Positions 37,595 to 45,949 of a stretch of DNA of 64,000 nucleotides are shown piece after piece (position 1 is the stretch's first letter; each line of letters begins with the position of its first letter). Below the pieces are notes generated by a model. The model searched no databases. It was not told where the DNA came from and saw nothing but the letters and a program-made list of their open reading frames with translations. Source of the DNA: Candidatus Viadribacter manganicus (lineage in GTDB: Bacteria > Pseudomonadota > Alphaproteobacteria > Caulobacterales > Aquidulcibacteraceae). Location: the NCBI RefSeq assembly GCF_001679665.1, contig NZ_CP013244.1, forward strand, positions 3,108,980 to 3,172,979. The letters are read 5' to 3'. Position numbers and translations under genes: made by a program.

Positions 37595-38343
37595 TTGCGC
37601 TCGTCTTCGCTGATGACGAAATCTTGTAGGCGCTCGATGAACGTCGGTTCGCGGACTTCGGGGATTGGATCGAGGCTCAGCTCGTTGAAATCGAGCGACG
37701 CCAGATGCATCGGCTGCATATTGATGGTGCGCACCGGCGGCAGGGCGCGCAGATCGTCGACGGATGCAGGCTCCATCGCATAGAGCGCGCCGCCGACTGA
37801 ATCTGTTGGCGCTTCCAGTTGCGCGACTTGGGTTTCGGACTTGGCGTTGGTGCTTGGAGCGATGAGGCCTTGATTGGCGCGCACGCCCATGGCGACGCCG
37901 ACAGCGGCGATGCTGACAATGCCAAGTGCGATCGCGGCGTGGCGGGCTGGCGGCTTCGGCGGCTCGACGACGCGTGAGACCGCTTTGAGGCGCTCACTCA
38001 GCGCGTTCCAGGCGCGACCGCCGCGTTCGCCGCGCCAGCTGCTGAAATCAATGACCGGCGCTTTGCGATCCTTGCGCTCTGGCCAACCTGGCGCTGTGGC
38101 GATTTCAACGAGGCGCGTTGCATCGCTTTGGCGGAGCCATTCGAGCATGTAGGTTTGGCTTGGCGCGTCTTCTGACCAAATGATCAGAACCGCATCGCGT
38201 GAGGTCTTTGCATCTTCGATCGAGGCTTGCGATTGGCGGCCCACGAGCATGCGAACGCTATGCTCTTCGGCTTCAAGAAGCCGCACCAGGTCCGCAGCCA
38301 GCTTTTTGGCGTCGTGCGTACTGACGGTGATGATGTCGATCAT
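37585..38343 (-). CDS. TIR-like domain protein with one membrane segment
   Basis: 252 residues from ATG 38343. The first about 95 residues (MIDIITVSTHDAKKLAADLV..., DAVLIIWSEDAPSQTYMLEW) have the strand-helix order of TIR-type domains, including a Ser/Trp-rich second half and a Glu in the TYMLEW helix. A hydrophobic helix at about 136-153 (AAIALGIVSIAAVGVAMGV) follows a proline linker, and the remaining about 100 residues are low-complexity and acidic, probably periplasmic. TIR domains serve either as NADase defence effectors or as adaptors; the sequence does not decide. Fold assignment is tentative. Confidence 0.65.
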   Translation of the reverse strand: MIDIITVSTHDAKKLAADLVRLLEAEEHSVRMLVGRQSQASIEDAKTSRDAVLIIWSEDAPSQTYMLEWLRQSDATRLVEIATAPGWPERKDRKAPVIDFSSWRGERGGRAWNALSERLKAVSRVVEPPKPPARHAAIALGIVSIAAVGVAMGVRANQGLIAPSTNAKSETQVAQLEAPTDSVGGALYAMEPASVDDLRALPPVRTINMQPMHLASLDFNELSLDPIPEVREPTFIERLQDFVISEDERNQR

Positions 38344-38609
38344 AGAGTTGGGGGGGGCCGATCGCTTATGTAATTGTCCCTCTATCACGACGAAAATGTT
38401 GCGGCAGCGTGGGTGAAGTAAGCAGATGTGAATAACGAGCCCGCAACGAGCGAGGCATGGTCCGCTTGCATCGCTCGGGGGAGTTCGCGGCGATGCGCTC
38501 GCCCCGAAACCAATGTTACAGGCGTGCAATCTTCGTTGTGGATTTCGAGGGAACTCGTAAGCTCTCCCCGAGCGGGGCTGGTGGCCGCGTCTTTCTAAGG
38601 GGAACGAAT

Positions 38610-38915
38610 ATGGATTGGGCGACTATCCTACCTTACGCTGCGCAAGCGATCGGCGGCGCTGTGGGCGGCAATGTTCTGGGCGCTCTGACGCGCGGCGGCG
38701 GTGGCCTTCTGGGCCGTACGCTGATCGGTGCGATCGGCGGCGTCGCCGCCGGCTGGGCTGGCGGCAATGTTGAAGCCGTGGGCGGGATTACCTCGATGTG
38801 GAGCAATCTGATCGACGGTGAGAACGGCGCGCACCTCGCGAACCTGATCACCGGCGCAGCAGGCGGCGGAATTCTGGGTCTTGTCGGCGGTTTGCTGATC
38901 CGTTCGAAGGACTAA
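38610..38915 (+). CDS. Glycine-zipper-rich membrane protein
   Basis: 101 residues from ATG 38610 with an excellent ribosome binding site (TAAGGGGAAC). The chain is about a quarter glycine, with GxxxG-type zippers (QAIGGAVGGNVLGALTRGG, ITGAAGGGILGLVGGLL). Such sequences insert in membranes and oligomerise. No family name; function unknown. Confidence 0.8.
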   Translation: MDWATILPYAAQAIGGAVGGNVLGALTRGGGGLLGRTLIGAIGGVAAGWAGGNVEAVGGITSMWSNLIDGENGAHLANLITGAAGGGILGLVGGLLIRSKD

Positions 38916-38920
38916 GCGCC

Positions 38921-39928
38921 TTAAAGATCGCGCCAGATCATTGATAGAAACTGCGCGTCCGACCACGACGAACCCGTGAGCGAACGCGCTTGGCGCACGA
39001 TGACCAAGCCATCGCTCGGGGCGATGTAGAGCCGCTGGCCGCCTTGGCCGGCGGCCATCGCGAAATCTGTCGGCGCGGATGTCCCCGAGCGCCAAAGATC
39101 GCTTTCGATGGCGAAGTTGTCGCGACCGTTGGCGCGGCCCGCGAGCCACAAACCAAATCCCGCGCGCGCTTCCGCGAACGAACCGCGCATGGCTTCACCG
39201 AGTGCGGTGCTGCTTGCCAATTGTTGGGCCCGCCAGATGCCTTGGCGGCGGATGAGCTCACCCGCCTGCGCCCAGCCGCGTGCGGAGACAGCCGCGCCGT
39301 CATCGAAGCGCGCGAGGCCATCGCTGCCGCGCGCCCAGCCGATCGGCACACAACCAATGGGCAGCAACGTACGTGTGGTGAGATAGCGCGCTGCGTCGGG
39401 CTCGCGGCCGCTGGCCTCAAGTTTGCGGCGTGCGATTTCGCTAAAGAGAATGAAAGGTGCGGGATCGTCGCTGAATTCTGTGCCGGGTGCTTGGCGCGGC
39501 TGCAACGCTAGGGCGGTTGCCAGATCGTGAGGGCCGTTGCGCTCGAAGCTTAGGCCGCTTGCGCCGCTGAGCAGAACGCGGATCGAGATGGTGCTCTTGA
39601 CCGGATCGGCGCCCCAATCGCCAAGTGTCAGCGCGACCGGCTCATCGAGCGTCATCAGGCGGTCTTCGACGAGTGAAGCAGCGAGTAGGGGAATGAAGGC
39701 GCGGGTACCCATGCCGATCGGCCATCGGGTGTCCGAGCCGCCGGTGGAATATTGTTCGGCAAGCACGATGCCGTGGCGCGCGACGAGGAATGTCGCGCCG
39801 TCGCGTTGGGCGCTGTAGTTCGCGGCGGCGCCGAAACGTTGCACCGGCTGGGCGAGCGCCAACGGCGCAGTTGAAGCGCTGACTACGCTGCATGCTGCAG
39901 CGCTCGTGAGAAAGGCGCGACGATTCAT
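38921..39928 (-). CDS. Serine-hydrolase (class C beta-lactamase fold) homologue, catalytic motif lost
   Basis: 335 residues. The start MNRRAFLTSAAACS is a Tat-type twin-arginine signal, so the protein is exported folded. The fold is that of beta-lactamase-like serine hydrolases (LDEPVALTLGDW, VLLSGASGLSFE, GFGLWLAGR). Where the Ser-x-x-Lys should stand (before FIPLLAASLVEDRLMTLDEP), the sequence is PIGMGTRAF: neither Ser nor Lys. The typical lack of these residues argues for a non-catalytic binding protein. Confidence 0.85.
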   Translation of the reverse strand: MNRRAFLTSAAACSVVSASTAPLALAQPVQRFGAAANYSAQRDGATFLVARHGIVLAEQYSTGGSDTRWPIGMGTRAFIPLLAASLVEDRLMTLDEPVALTLGDWGADPVKSTISIRVLLSGASGLSFERNGPHDLATALALQPRQAPGTEFSDDPAPFILFSEIARRKLEASGREPDAARYLTTRTLLPIGCVPIGWARGSDGLARFDDGAAVSARGWAQAGELIRRQGIWRAQQLASSTALGEAMRGSFAEARAGFGLWLAGRANGRDNFAIESDLWRSGTSAPTDFAMAAGQGGQRLYIAPSDGLVIVRQARSLTGSSWSDAQFLSMIWRDL

Positions 39929-39984
39929 CCCGAGTCCCTGGGACGTATTGTCGTCAAAGGGAACCGACGGGGCAAGCCGTGCGT

Positions 39985-40509
39985 ATGAGGGGCATGCGAC
40001 TGATCCTCATTGCCGCGGCGCTCATGTTGGCCGCCTGCACACCGAACCCCGTCTACCGTCAAAGCACTGCCCCGCTACCGGTCGCCTCGATCGAGCAGGC
40101 TCGGTATCTGGGGCTCTGGCATGAACAAGCGCGGCTGCCGAATAGTTTCGAAGAGGGCTGTCAACGCGCGACCGCCGAATATGCCGTGCGCGAGGACGGG
40201 CTTATCTCCGTGGTGAACACCTGTATCGCGGCGAACGGCGAGAGCCGTGTCGCGCGGGGCCGCGCGCGTCCGGCAGGCGAAGGCGATGAAGGCAAGCTTG
40301 AGGTGAGCTTCTTCGGGCCGTTCTGGGCCAAGTATTGGGTGCTGCAACGCGGTGAGAATTACGAGTGGAGTATCGTGGGCGAGCCGGAGGGCCGGTACCT
40401 TTGGTTGCTGACGCGCGAGCGTGAAATCACCCCGGAACAACGCGCCGACTTTGAGCGCCGGATCACGGAACTTGGGTACCGCCCAGCCGAATTGGTTTGG
40501 GCGCCGTAA
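39985..40509 (+). CDS. Outer-membrane lipoprotein lipocalin, Blc-like
   Basis: 174 residues with lipobox MLAAC (Cys at about 18), so a lipoprotein. The lipocalin motif YLGLWHEQARLPNSFEEGCQ corresponds to GxW of bacterial lipocalin (Blc), and the strands AEYAVREDGLISVVNTC and WIVG-like EYEWSIVGEPEGRYLWLL follow. Blc-type proteins bind membrane lipids at the outer membrane. ATGs at 39985 and 39994 are both possible starts. Confidence 0.9.
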   Translation: MRGMRLILIAAALMLAACTPNPVYRQSTAPLPVASIEQARYLGLWHEQARLPNSFEEGCQRATAEYAVREDGLISVVNTCIAANGESRVARGRARPAGEGDEGKLEVSFFGPFWAKYWVLQRGENYEWSIVGEPEGRYLWLLTREREITPEQRADFERRITELGYRPAELVWAP

Positions 40510-40577
40510 CGCCCGGAGGCGAGCCGGTTGGCGCGCCGCGAAATCTCGCGTTCACCTTTCCTCCGGTTGGAGGGATC

Positions 40578-40766
40578 ATGCTCAAACGAAGTGCAATGTT
40601 TGGGGCGCTCACCGCGCTCTCTGCTGTGAATGGGTACGCGGCAGCGGCGTCGGTGGAAGAGGAGCGTGGTTTTCCGCTGACGATCGTGTTCGCGCTGATC
40701 GCCGTATTCTGCTCGCTCGGCGTGGTGTTGCTGGCGGCGGCTAAGAAGAAAAGGATTAGCGGCTGA
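40578..40766 (+). CDS. Small membrane protein with signal-like N-terminus
   Basis: 62 residues from ATG 40578 preceded by GGAGGGAT. MLKRSAMFGALTALSAVNGY looks like a cleavable signal; after an acidic patch (SVEEERG) one membrane helix (PLTIVFALIAVFCSLGVVLL) and a KKKR stop-transfer tail follow. Its end overlaps the convergent VWA gene by 11 nt. Unknown function. Confidence 0.7.
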   Translation: MLKRSAMFGALTALSAVNGYAAAASVEEERGFPLTIVFALIAVFCSLGVVLLAAAKKKRISG

Positions 40767-41931
40767 GTTCGCGCATTGCGCCATCGAGGCCTTCGATGGT
40801 GAGCGGAAACATGCGCTCGGGGCCGATGATCTCGCGGATGACCTGGATCGACGGCGTGTGGTCCCAATGCGCGCGCGGCGTCGGATTGAGCCAGACCACG
40901 CGCTCATAGATTTGCGCGAAACGCTGCAGCCAGATTGCGCCGGCTTCTTCATTCCAATGTTCGACTGAGCCGCCGGGATAGGTGACTTCATAAGGGCTCA
41001 TGGTCGCGTCACCAACAAACACGATGCGATAATCGCTGCCGTATTTGTGCAGGACGTCCCAGGTGAGGGTCTTTTCGTCGTGGCGGCGGCGATTGTCCTT
41101 CCAGACGCTCTCATAGAGGCAATTGTGGAAGTAGAAGAATTCGAGACTCTTGAATTCAGTGCGTGCGGCCGAAAAGAGCTCTTCACAAAGCTTGATGTGT
41201 GAATCCATTGAGCCGCCGATATCCAAGAGCAGCAAGACCTTCACAGCGTTGCGGCGCTCGGGGCGAAGGACGATGTCGAGATAACCTTCCTTGGCGCTCC
41301 TTGAGATGGTGCCGTCAAGATCCAGCTCATCGGGTGCGCCGGTGCGTGCGAACTTGCGGAGGCGCCGGAGCGCGACCTTGATGTTGCGCACCCCAAGCTC
41401 GACGCTGTCGTCGAGGTTCTTGTATTCACGCTTGTCCCAGACTTTGACGGCGCTGCGCTGGCCGCCTTCGCCGCCGATGCGGATGCCTTCGGGATTGTAG
41501 CCGTTATTGCCGAACGGCGAGGTGCCGCCGGTGCCGATCCATTTGTTGCCGCCTTCGTGGCGCTTCTTTTGTTCTTCGAGCCGCTCCTTCAACGTCTCCA
41601 TCAGTTTTTCCCAACCGCCGAGCGCTTCGATCTGCGCCTTCTCTTCGTCGGTCAGGAATTTCTGCGTGAGTGCTTGCAGCCATTCGGCCGGGATCTCGGT
41701 GTTGACGGCGTCGCTTGCGCTATCGAGGCCCTTGAAGACTTGACCGAAGACGCGGTCGAATTTGTCGAGGTGGCGCTCGTCTTTCACCAGTGCGGTGCGC
41801 GAGAGGTAGTAGAAGTCTTGGACGTTGATATCGATGGCTTGCTTCTCGAGCGCTTCGAGCAGCACGAGATATTCCTTGAGGCTGACCGGCAAACGCGCGG
41901 CGCGCAATTCGGTGAAGAAGCGTTGGAACAC
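40756..41931 (-). CDS. VWA (CoxE-like) protein
   Basis: 391 residues. The N-terminal half is helical and charged; the C-terminal half is a VWA domain beginning VLLLLDIGGSMDSHIK. The metal site thus reads D-x-G-x-S rather than the canonical D-x-S-x-S; the Asp, one Ser and later FVGDATMSP are kept. CoxE-like VWA proteins work with MoxR AAA+ ATPases as metal-insertion or assembly chaperones. A MoxR gene is found 0.9 kb upstream on the same strand, with one secreted-protein gene in between. Confidence 0.88.
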   Translation of the reverse strand: MFQRFFTELRAARLPVSLKEYLVLLEALEKQAIDINVQDFYYLSRTALVKDERHLDKFDRVFGQVFKGLDSASDAVNTEIPAEWLQALTQKFLTDEEKAQIEALGGWEKLMETLKERLEEQKKRHEGGNKWIGTGGTSPFGNNGYNPEGIRIGGEGGQRSAVKVWDKREYKNLDDSVELGVRNIKVALRRLRKFARTGAPDELDLDGTISRSAKEGYLDIVLRPERRNAVKVLLLLDIGGSMDSHIKLCEELFSAARTEFKSLEFFYFHNCLYESVWKDNRRRHDEKTLTWDVLHKYGSDYRIVFVGDATMSPYEVTYPGGSVEHWNEEAGAIWLQRFAQIYERVVWLNPTPRAHWDHTPSIQVIREIIGPERMFPLTIEGLDGAMRELSR

Positions 41932-41991
41932 CGCTGGATGATAGAGGCGGCGTGTGTGTGGCGCTAGCGGGTTACGTGAGGTTAGCGCGGA

Positions 41992-42663
41992 TCAGCGGGC
42001 TTCGATGATTTGGCTGAGGACGCCGTCGAACGCGAGGTCAGCGGCGGCGTCGGCTTGCGCGGCCGCGGCGTCGTCTGGCGCTGGTGCGGTGTAGCGCAGT
42101 TTCAATATCCAATCACCGACGCGGGCGACGCTGGCGCGCGTGAAGAGGCGGGCGCCGTCGTGCGTGATGATAAAGCGAGTGCTGCGGCGGAGCGGCAGGC
42201 CGTCTTCGGTGTCGCGCACCGTGGCGCCGGGATAGCGGACGGCGCTCGGGTCGCGGCGGCGGATCGCGGCCTCGACGCCGGTGATCTGTTCTTCGAGTGT
42301 CGAGCCGAACGGATAGCGGGTGGCGAAGGTGCGGATCTGCACGGCGCCTTCGGTCATGTCGCAAGCGACGTCATCGCCGCGCGGGATGGCGTTGGGGGTG
42401 GGCGGCGTCGTGACCGGCGCACCGAAGACGATGATGCGGCCGTCGTCGCCGTTGCGGTTGAAATCACAGCGCATGCCGCTCCCGAGATGGCGCACGGACA
42501 CCTGGCCGTTGTGGACGATGTCGAAGATGCCGTCGGCTTCTGCTTGCTCGATCATGCCAATTGCGATCGAGCCGGGCGCCGCTTGTGGCTCTTCTTCTGT
42601 GCCCTGTGCAAACGCCGGCGCGGCGCTCATTGCGAACGCAAGCGAAAGCAGCAACCGGCGCAT
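41992..42663 (-). CDS. Secreted protein of unknown function
   Basis: 223 residues with a clear Sec signal peptide (MRRLLLSLAFAMSAAPAFAQ). The mature part is a mixed alpha/beta chain with two Cys (GSGMRCDFNRNGDDG and GDDVACDMTEG) that could form a disulphide. Located between the MoxR and the VWA genes on the same strand; it could be a client of that pair. Not recognised. Confidence 0.75.
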   Translation of the reverse strand: MRRLLLSLAFAMSAAPAFAQGTEEEPQAAPGSIAIGMIEQAEADGIFDIVHNGQVSVRHLGSGMRCDFNRNGDDGRIIVFGAPVTTPPTPNAIPRGDDVACDMTEGAVQIRTFATRYPFGSTLEEQITGVEAAIRRRDPSAVRYPGATVRDTEDGLPLRRSTRFIITHDGARLFTRASVARVGDWILKLRYTAPAPDDAAAAQADAAADLAFDGVLSQIIEAR

Positions 42664-42806
42664 TGAGGCGTCCTCCCGAGGTGAAATTACGGCGACGGCG
42701 TTTTGCTGTCGATGGCCTGAAACAGGGAGTGTCAGTGTTCGGCGCTCGCTCGCGTCTGGATTTTACTCCGAGTAAGCGGGGGCAAGGACAAGGAGCAGCG
42801 CTCTCA

Positions 42807-43661
42807 TTATTGCCCGCTACGTTGTTCGCGGCGAGCCAGGAAGGCGAGGCGCTCGAAGAGCATGACGTCGGCTTCGTTCTTGAGGAGTGCGCCGGCGAGC
42901 GGCGGGATGAGCTTGGTCGGGTCGCGCTGTTTCAGCGTTTCGGGATCCACATCGTCGGTCAGCAATAGCTTCAGCCAATCGAGCAGCTCGCTGGTGCTGG
43001 GCTTCTTTTTCAGTCCCGGCACTTTGCGCATGTCGTAGAAGATTTTGAGCGCTTCGTTGACGAGGCGGGTTTTGATGCCCGGATAGTGGGACTCGATGAT
43101 GGCGCGCATGACGTCATCGTCGGGGAAGCGGATGTAGTGGAAGAAGCAGCGGCGCAGGAATGCGTCCGGCAATTCCTTCTCGTTGTTCGAAGTGATGATG
43201 ATGATCGGACGCTGAGCGGCTTTGATCGTCTTGTTGATCTCGTAGACGTAGAATTCCATCCGATCGAGCTCTTGGAGGAGGTCGTTCGGGAATTCGATGT
43301 CGGCTTTGTCGATTTCGTCGATCAGCAGGATCGGGCGGACCGGGCTCTCGAAAGCTTCCCAGAGTTTGCCGCGCTTGATGTAGTTTTCGATGTTGGAGGC
43401 GCGCGCATCGCCGAGCTGTGAATCGCGCAACCGCATCACCGCATCGTATTCGTAGAGACCCTGCACAGCCTTGGTGGTTGATTTGATGTGCCACTCAATC
43501 AAAGGCGCGCCGGTGGCTTTGGCGACTTCGATCGCCAGCATGGTTTTGCCGGTGCCTGGCTCGCCTTTGATGAGAAGCGGGCGCTCAAGCGTGATCGCCG
43601 CGTTGACGGCGACCTTCAGGTCTTCCGTAGCGACATAGTCTTGTGTGCCTTCAAACCGCAT
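42807..43661 (-). CDS. MoxR-type AAA+ ATPase
   Basis: 284 residues. Walker A is LLIKGEPGTGKTMLA, Walker B ILLIDEIDKAD, sensor 1 IITSNNEKELPDAF; the lid contains RCFFHYIRFPD. This is the MoxR family, which acts with VWA proteins on metalloenzymes or membrane complexes. Paired here with the CoxE-like VWA protein downstream. Starts at MRFEGTQDYVATEDLKVAV. Confidence 0.92.
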   Translation of the reverse strand: MRFEGTQDYVATEDLKVAVNAAITLERPLLIKGEPGTGKTMLAIEVAKATGAPLIEWHIKSTTKAVQGLYEYDAVMRLRDSQLGDARASNIENYIKRGKLWEAFESPVRPILLIDEIDKADIEFPNDLLQELDRMEFYVYEINKTIKAAQRPIIIITSNNEKELPDAFLRRCFFHYIRFPDDDVMRAIIESHYPGIKTRLVNEALKIFYDMRKVPGLKKKPSTSELLDWLKLLLTDDVDPETLKQRDPTKLIPPLAGALLKNEADVMLFERLAFLARREQRSGQ

Positions 43662-43685
43662 GAGCGCTCCTTGTTGGAGGCGCAG

Positions 43686-44666
43686 TTAATGCGCGGCGCC
43701 GCTCCTGCGCAAGCGTTCGCTCAGCGTGAGCCCGGCTTGGCGCGGCTGGCATAGCGTACAGCGGCGGGGCTGCTGCAATTCTTCGATCAGCGCAAGGAGA
43801 CGGGTGGGCGTGTCTCCGAAACGTGGCCGGGGCGGAAGCGGAGGGCGTGGCGGCGGCGAGGGCCGTACGCCAAGGGCGACGCCGAGTTGCAACAGATCGG
43901 GGTGGTCCGGCGAGATCGGCGCATTGCGCGGGCCTTTGACTTCGGTGAAGCGCATCGCCAGCGGTGCGGGCGCGCAGGCGACCATGTGCCCGCCGCCTTC
44001 AAGATCGCGGAGCACCCAAAATTGCGCCGTGCCGCGCGCCAACATCGCGCCGTAGCTCGAGACGCGTGAGGTGCGCGCAAGGCAGTTGGAGAACTCGCGA
44101 CCGATCTTGCGAAGTTGCGCGACGGAGGTGATGCGCCGCCAGATGCGTCCGCTCAGCAGAACAAGTGATTGATCCTCGCAGACATCCCTCGTGTCGGCGT
44201 TGCCTTCCCAAGCTGCGAGCGCGTGCGCGAACTTTGTTGCCTTGAGTGCTGCGTCGCTAAAGTTCACGCGGCCGAATTTTGCGATGAAGCGGCGTGCGTC
44301 CTCGATGGTGGTGGAGTGTTCGCTATCGGCGTTGGCGTCCATCGCCGCGAGGCGGACGGCGTCGTTGATGTGACGGGCGACGGTGTGGAGGCGGGCGGCC
44401 ATGGCGCCATTGGAGCGGAAGACGCTGATTGTCTCGCCGCGTTCGGCTGCAGCCTGCGCCCAGGCGGGTGCGACGCTCAGCTCTGCCGCTGTGGCAGGGC
44501 GGAAACTGCGCGGGTTCGCGCGCACGCGATCGGCCGCCAGTTTTTGGTAGCGCTTGGCGATCGCGGGATCGCTGATCCGTCTACTTGCGCGCTCGGCCAG
44601 GGCGTTGAGCGGCGCGATATCGAGAACGTTGGGCAAAGCTTCTCCTTTCCCGCCGAAGCAGGTCAA
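43686..44666 (-). CDS. Hypothetical protein with PcfJ-like segment
   Basis: 326 residues. The centre (TSVAQLRKIGREFSNCLART, then SYGAMLARGTAQFWVLRD) has the Leu-x3-Gly-x2-hydrophobic-x-x-Cys pattern of PcfJ-like domains, known from plasmids and phages but of unknown chemistry. The C-terminus is proline-rich (RPSPPPRPPLPPRPRFGD) and ends with a Cys pair (CTLC). No relation to its flagellar or MoxR neighbours is apparent. The assignment is based on a weak pattern. Confidence 0.7.
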   Translation of the reverse strand: MTCFGGKGEALPNVLDIAPLNALAERASRRISDPAIAKRYQKLAADRVRANPRSFRPATAAELSVAPAWAQAAAERGETISVFRSNGAMAARLHTVARHINDAVRLAAMDANADSEHSTTIEDARRFIAKFGRVNFSDAALKATKFAHALAAWEGNADTRDVCEDQSLVLLSGRIWRRITSVAQLRKIGREFSNCLARTSRVSSYGAMLARGTAQFWVLRDLEGGGHMVACAPAPLAMRFTEVKGPRNAPISPDHPDLLQLGVALGVRPSPPPRPPLPPRPRFGDTPTRLLALIEELQQPRRCTLCQPRQAGLTLSERLRRSGAAH

Positions 44667-44999
44667 AAATTCTTCAGACGCGTTTTCTCATCCGTGCGAA
44701 CGCACTTGTGCGCCGTCACGCGGGGCATCGAGCCCCGTTCGTTCCATTGTTTACTTACCGCTCCGCATCCCCACCCGAGCAGCGCTCGATATTTACGGTT
44801 CTGTCGTGCAACGATCAATCGAGCGGCGGTTGAATGTGACGGGGTGAAACCCAACCAACACGATCATCGCGCCCAGCGTGCATTGAGATGCAATTCGCGG
44901 TCGAAACGACACGCACGCGCGGACGGCTTGCAACACCCCGTTAACCATCTGCGGCGAGTTTGGATCTGATGGACTCCCAGAATCGGGAGGAGAGGGCAC
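44667..44999. other. 333-nt intergenic region upstream of flbT
   Basis: No gene convincing; it separates the leftward PcfJ-like gene from the rightward flbT-flaF-flagellin group. It contains a CtrA-type half site (44941-44948) and a GGAGGAGAGG ribosome binding site at 44986-44995. Composition is mildly AT-richer at 44740-44870. Confidence 0.5.
44941..44948 (+). promoter_or_regulatory. CtrA half-site TTAACCAT upstream of flbT
   Basis: TTAACCAT is the consensus half site of CtrA in Caulobacterales. It stands 52 nt before the flbT start, where a promoter would be expected. A single half site is weak evidence, but its flagellar context supports it. Confidence 0.45.
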
Positions 45000-45434
45000 A
45001 TGCCGCTGAAACTGTCTTTGCGGCCGGGCGAGAAGTTCGTCGTCAACGGCGCCGTCGTTCAGAACGGTGATCGCCGAGCTGCGCTGGTTTTGCAGAACAA
45101 GGCCTCGGTGCTGCGTGAGAAGGACATCATGCAGCAGGACCAGGCCGATACGCCGGCTAAGCGCATCTATTTCCCAATCATGCTCATGTATCTGGATGAG
45201 CAGGGGCGGGAGAAGGCGTACGCGGAGTTCGCCGAGCGGCTGGCCGAATTCATGGGCGCTGTAAGAGACCCTACGATCCTGGCCGAATGCATAGGCGTTT
45301 CCAAAGAAGTAATGAGCGGGGAATACTACCGCGCGTTGATGCGCTGCCGGAAACTCATCGCGTATGAGGCCGAGCGCTTGGGGCTGAGGCACGATGTCGA
45401 TCAAGGCGTACCAGCGCGCGGCCACGCAGGCTGA
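45000..45434 (+). CDS. flbT: FlbT, flagellin post-transcriptional regulator
   Basis: 144 residues of the alphaproteobacterial FlbT family: LKLSLRPGEKFVVNGAVVQN at the start and GEYYRALMRCRKLIAYEAE near the end are diagnostic. In Caulobacter FlbT acts on the 5' region of flagellin mRNA and couples flagellin synthesis to hook completion; that is the family knowledge. Here flaF and the flagellin gene follow directly (flaF overlaps by 41 nt), so the unit is a complete regulatory set. A strong GGAGGAGAGG ribosome binding site precedes ATG 45000. Confidence 0.95.
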   Translation: MPLKLSLRPGEKFVVNGAVVQNGDRRAALVLQNKASVLREKDIMQQDQADTPAKRIYFPIMLMYLDEQGREKAYAEFAERLAEFMGAVRDPTILAECIGVSKEVMSGEYYRALMRCRKLIAYEAERLGLRHDVDQGVPARGHAG

Positions 45435-45741
45435 ACAACCGCGCGACTTAGAGTACCGCGCGTTCGGACAGGTTACCGCCGGGCTCGTGCGCGTTAAGGA
45501 AGAGAAGCCGCCGCTGGCGGTGGTTCTCGATGCGATCGACGCCAACCGCAGGCTTTGGAATGTGCTTTCTGCAGATTGCGCCGCGCCGGGGAACCAGCTG
45601 CCGATCACGCTGCGCGGTCAAATCATCTCGCTGGCTATGTGGGTCGCGCGCTATTCCAGCGAAGTGTTGCGCGATGGCGCTGATGTTGAACCGCTGATCG
45701 ACATCAATCGCGTCATGATGGAAGGCCTCGCGGCGCGCTGA
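45394..45741 (+). CDS. flaF: FlaF, flagellin synthesis regulator
   Basis: 115 residues of the FlaF family (MSIKAYQRAATQAEQPRDLEY..., VTAGLVRVKE, LPITLRGQIISLAMWVARY). FlaF is needed for flagellin production or secretion and works against FlbT in Caulobacter. The reading frame overlaps the flbT end by 41 nt, so translation is coupled. The flagellin gene follows after a 208-nt leader region. Confidence 0.95.
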   Translation: MSIKAYQRAATQAEQPRDLEYRAFGQVTAGLVRVKEEKPPLAVVLDAIDANRRLWNVLSADCAAPGNQLPITLRGQIISLAMWVARYSSEVLRDGADVEPLIDINRVMMEGLAAR

Positions 45742-45902
45742 GCGCTAGGCAAAAAATGCCGCTGCAATCCGGCGCAGAATCGTTTCGGCGATGACCGGTT
45801 ATTAACCCTCGGTCCTTACAAACATTGCCAACGCAAAAGCGTCTGAACCTGTGCGGGGGAGGGCGTGCGGAATTTCCGCGCGGATCGGGCGGTGACGTCC
45901 AG

Positions 45903-45919
45903 CTGGCCAAAATGGCCAG
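45903..45919 (+). promoter_or_regulatory. Hairpin in the flagellin mRNA leader, just before the ribosome binding site
   Basis: CTGGCCA-AAA-TGGCCAG is a perfect 7-bp stem with a 3-nt loop, located 13 nt upstream of the AGAAGGAC ribosome binding site of the flagellin gene at 45950. In Caulobacter FlbT acts on the flagellin leader; such a hairpin is a candidate recognition or shielding element. Its role here is inferred. Confidence 0.6.
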
Positions 45920-45949
45920 TTCACTCAAGTCCAGAAGGACAGAAATACT

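Noticed and set aside
44663..44854. 63-residue minus-strand frame upstream of flbT
   Set aside because: No ribosome binding site and atypical composition; considered noise.
45853..45882. GCGGAATTTCCGC palindrome in the flagellin leader as regulator site
   Set aside because: Nearly perfect but short, and matches no consensus I know; not reported as a feature.
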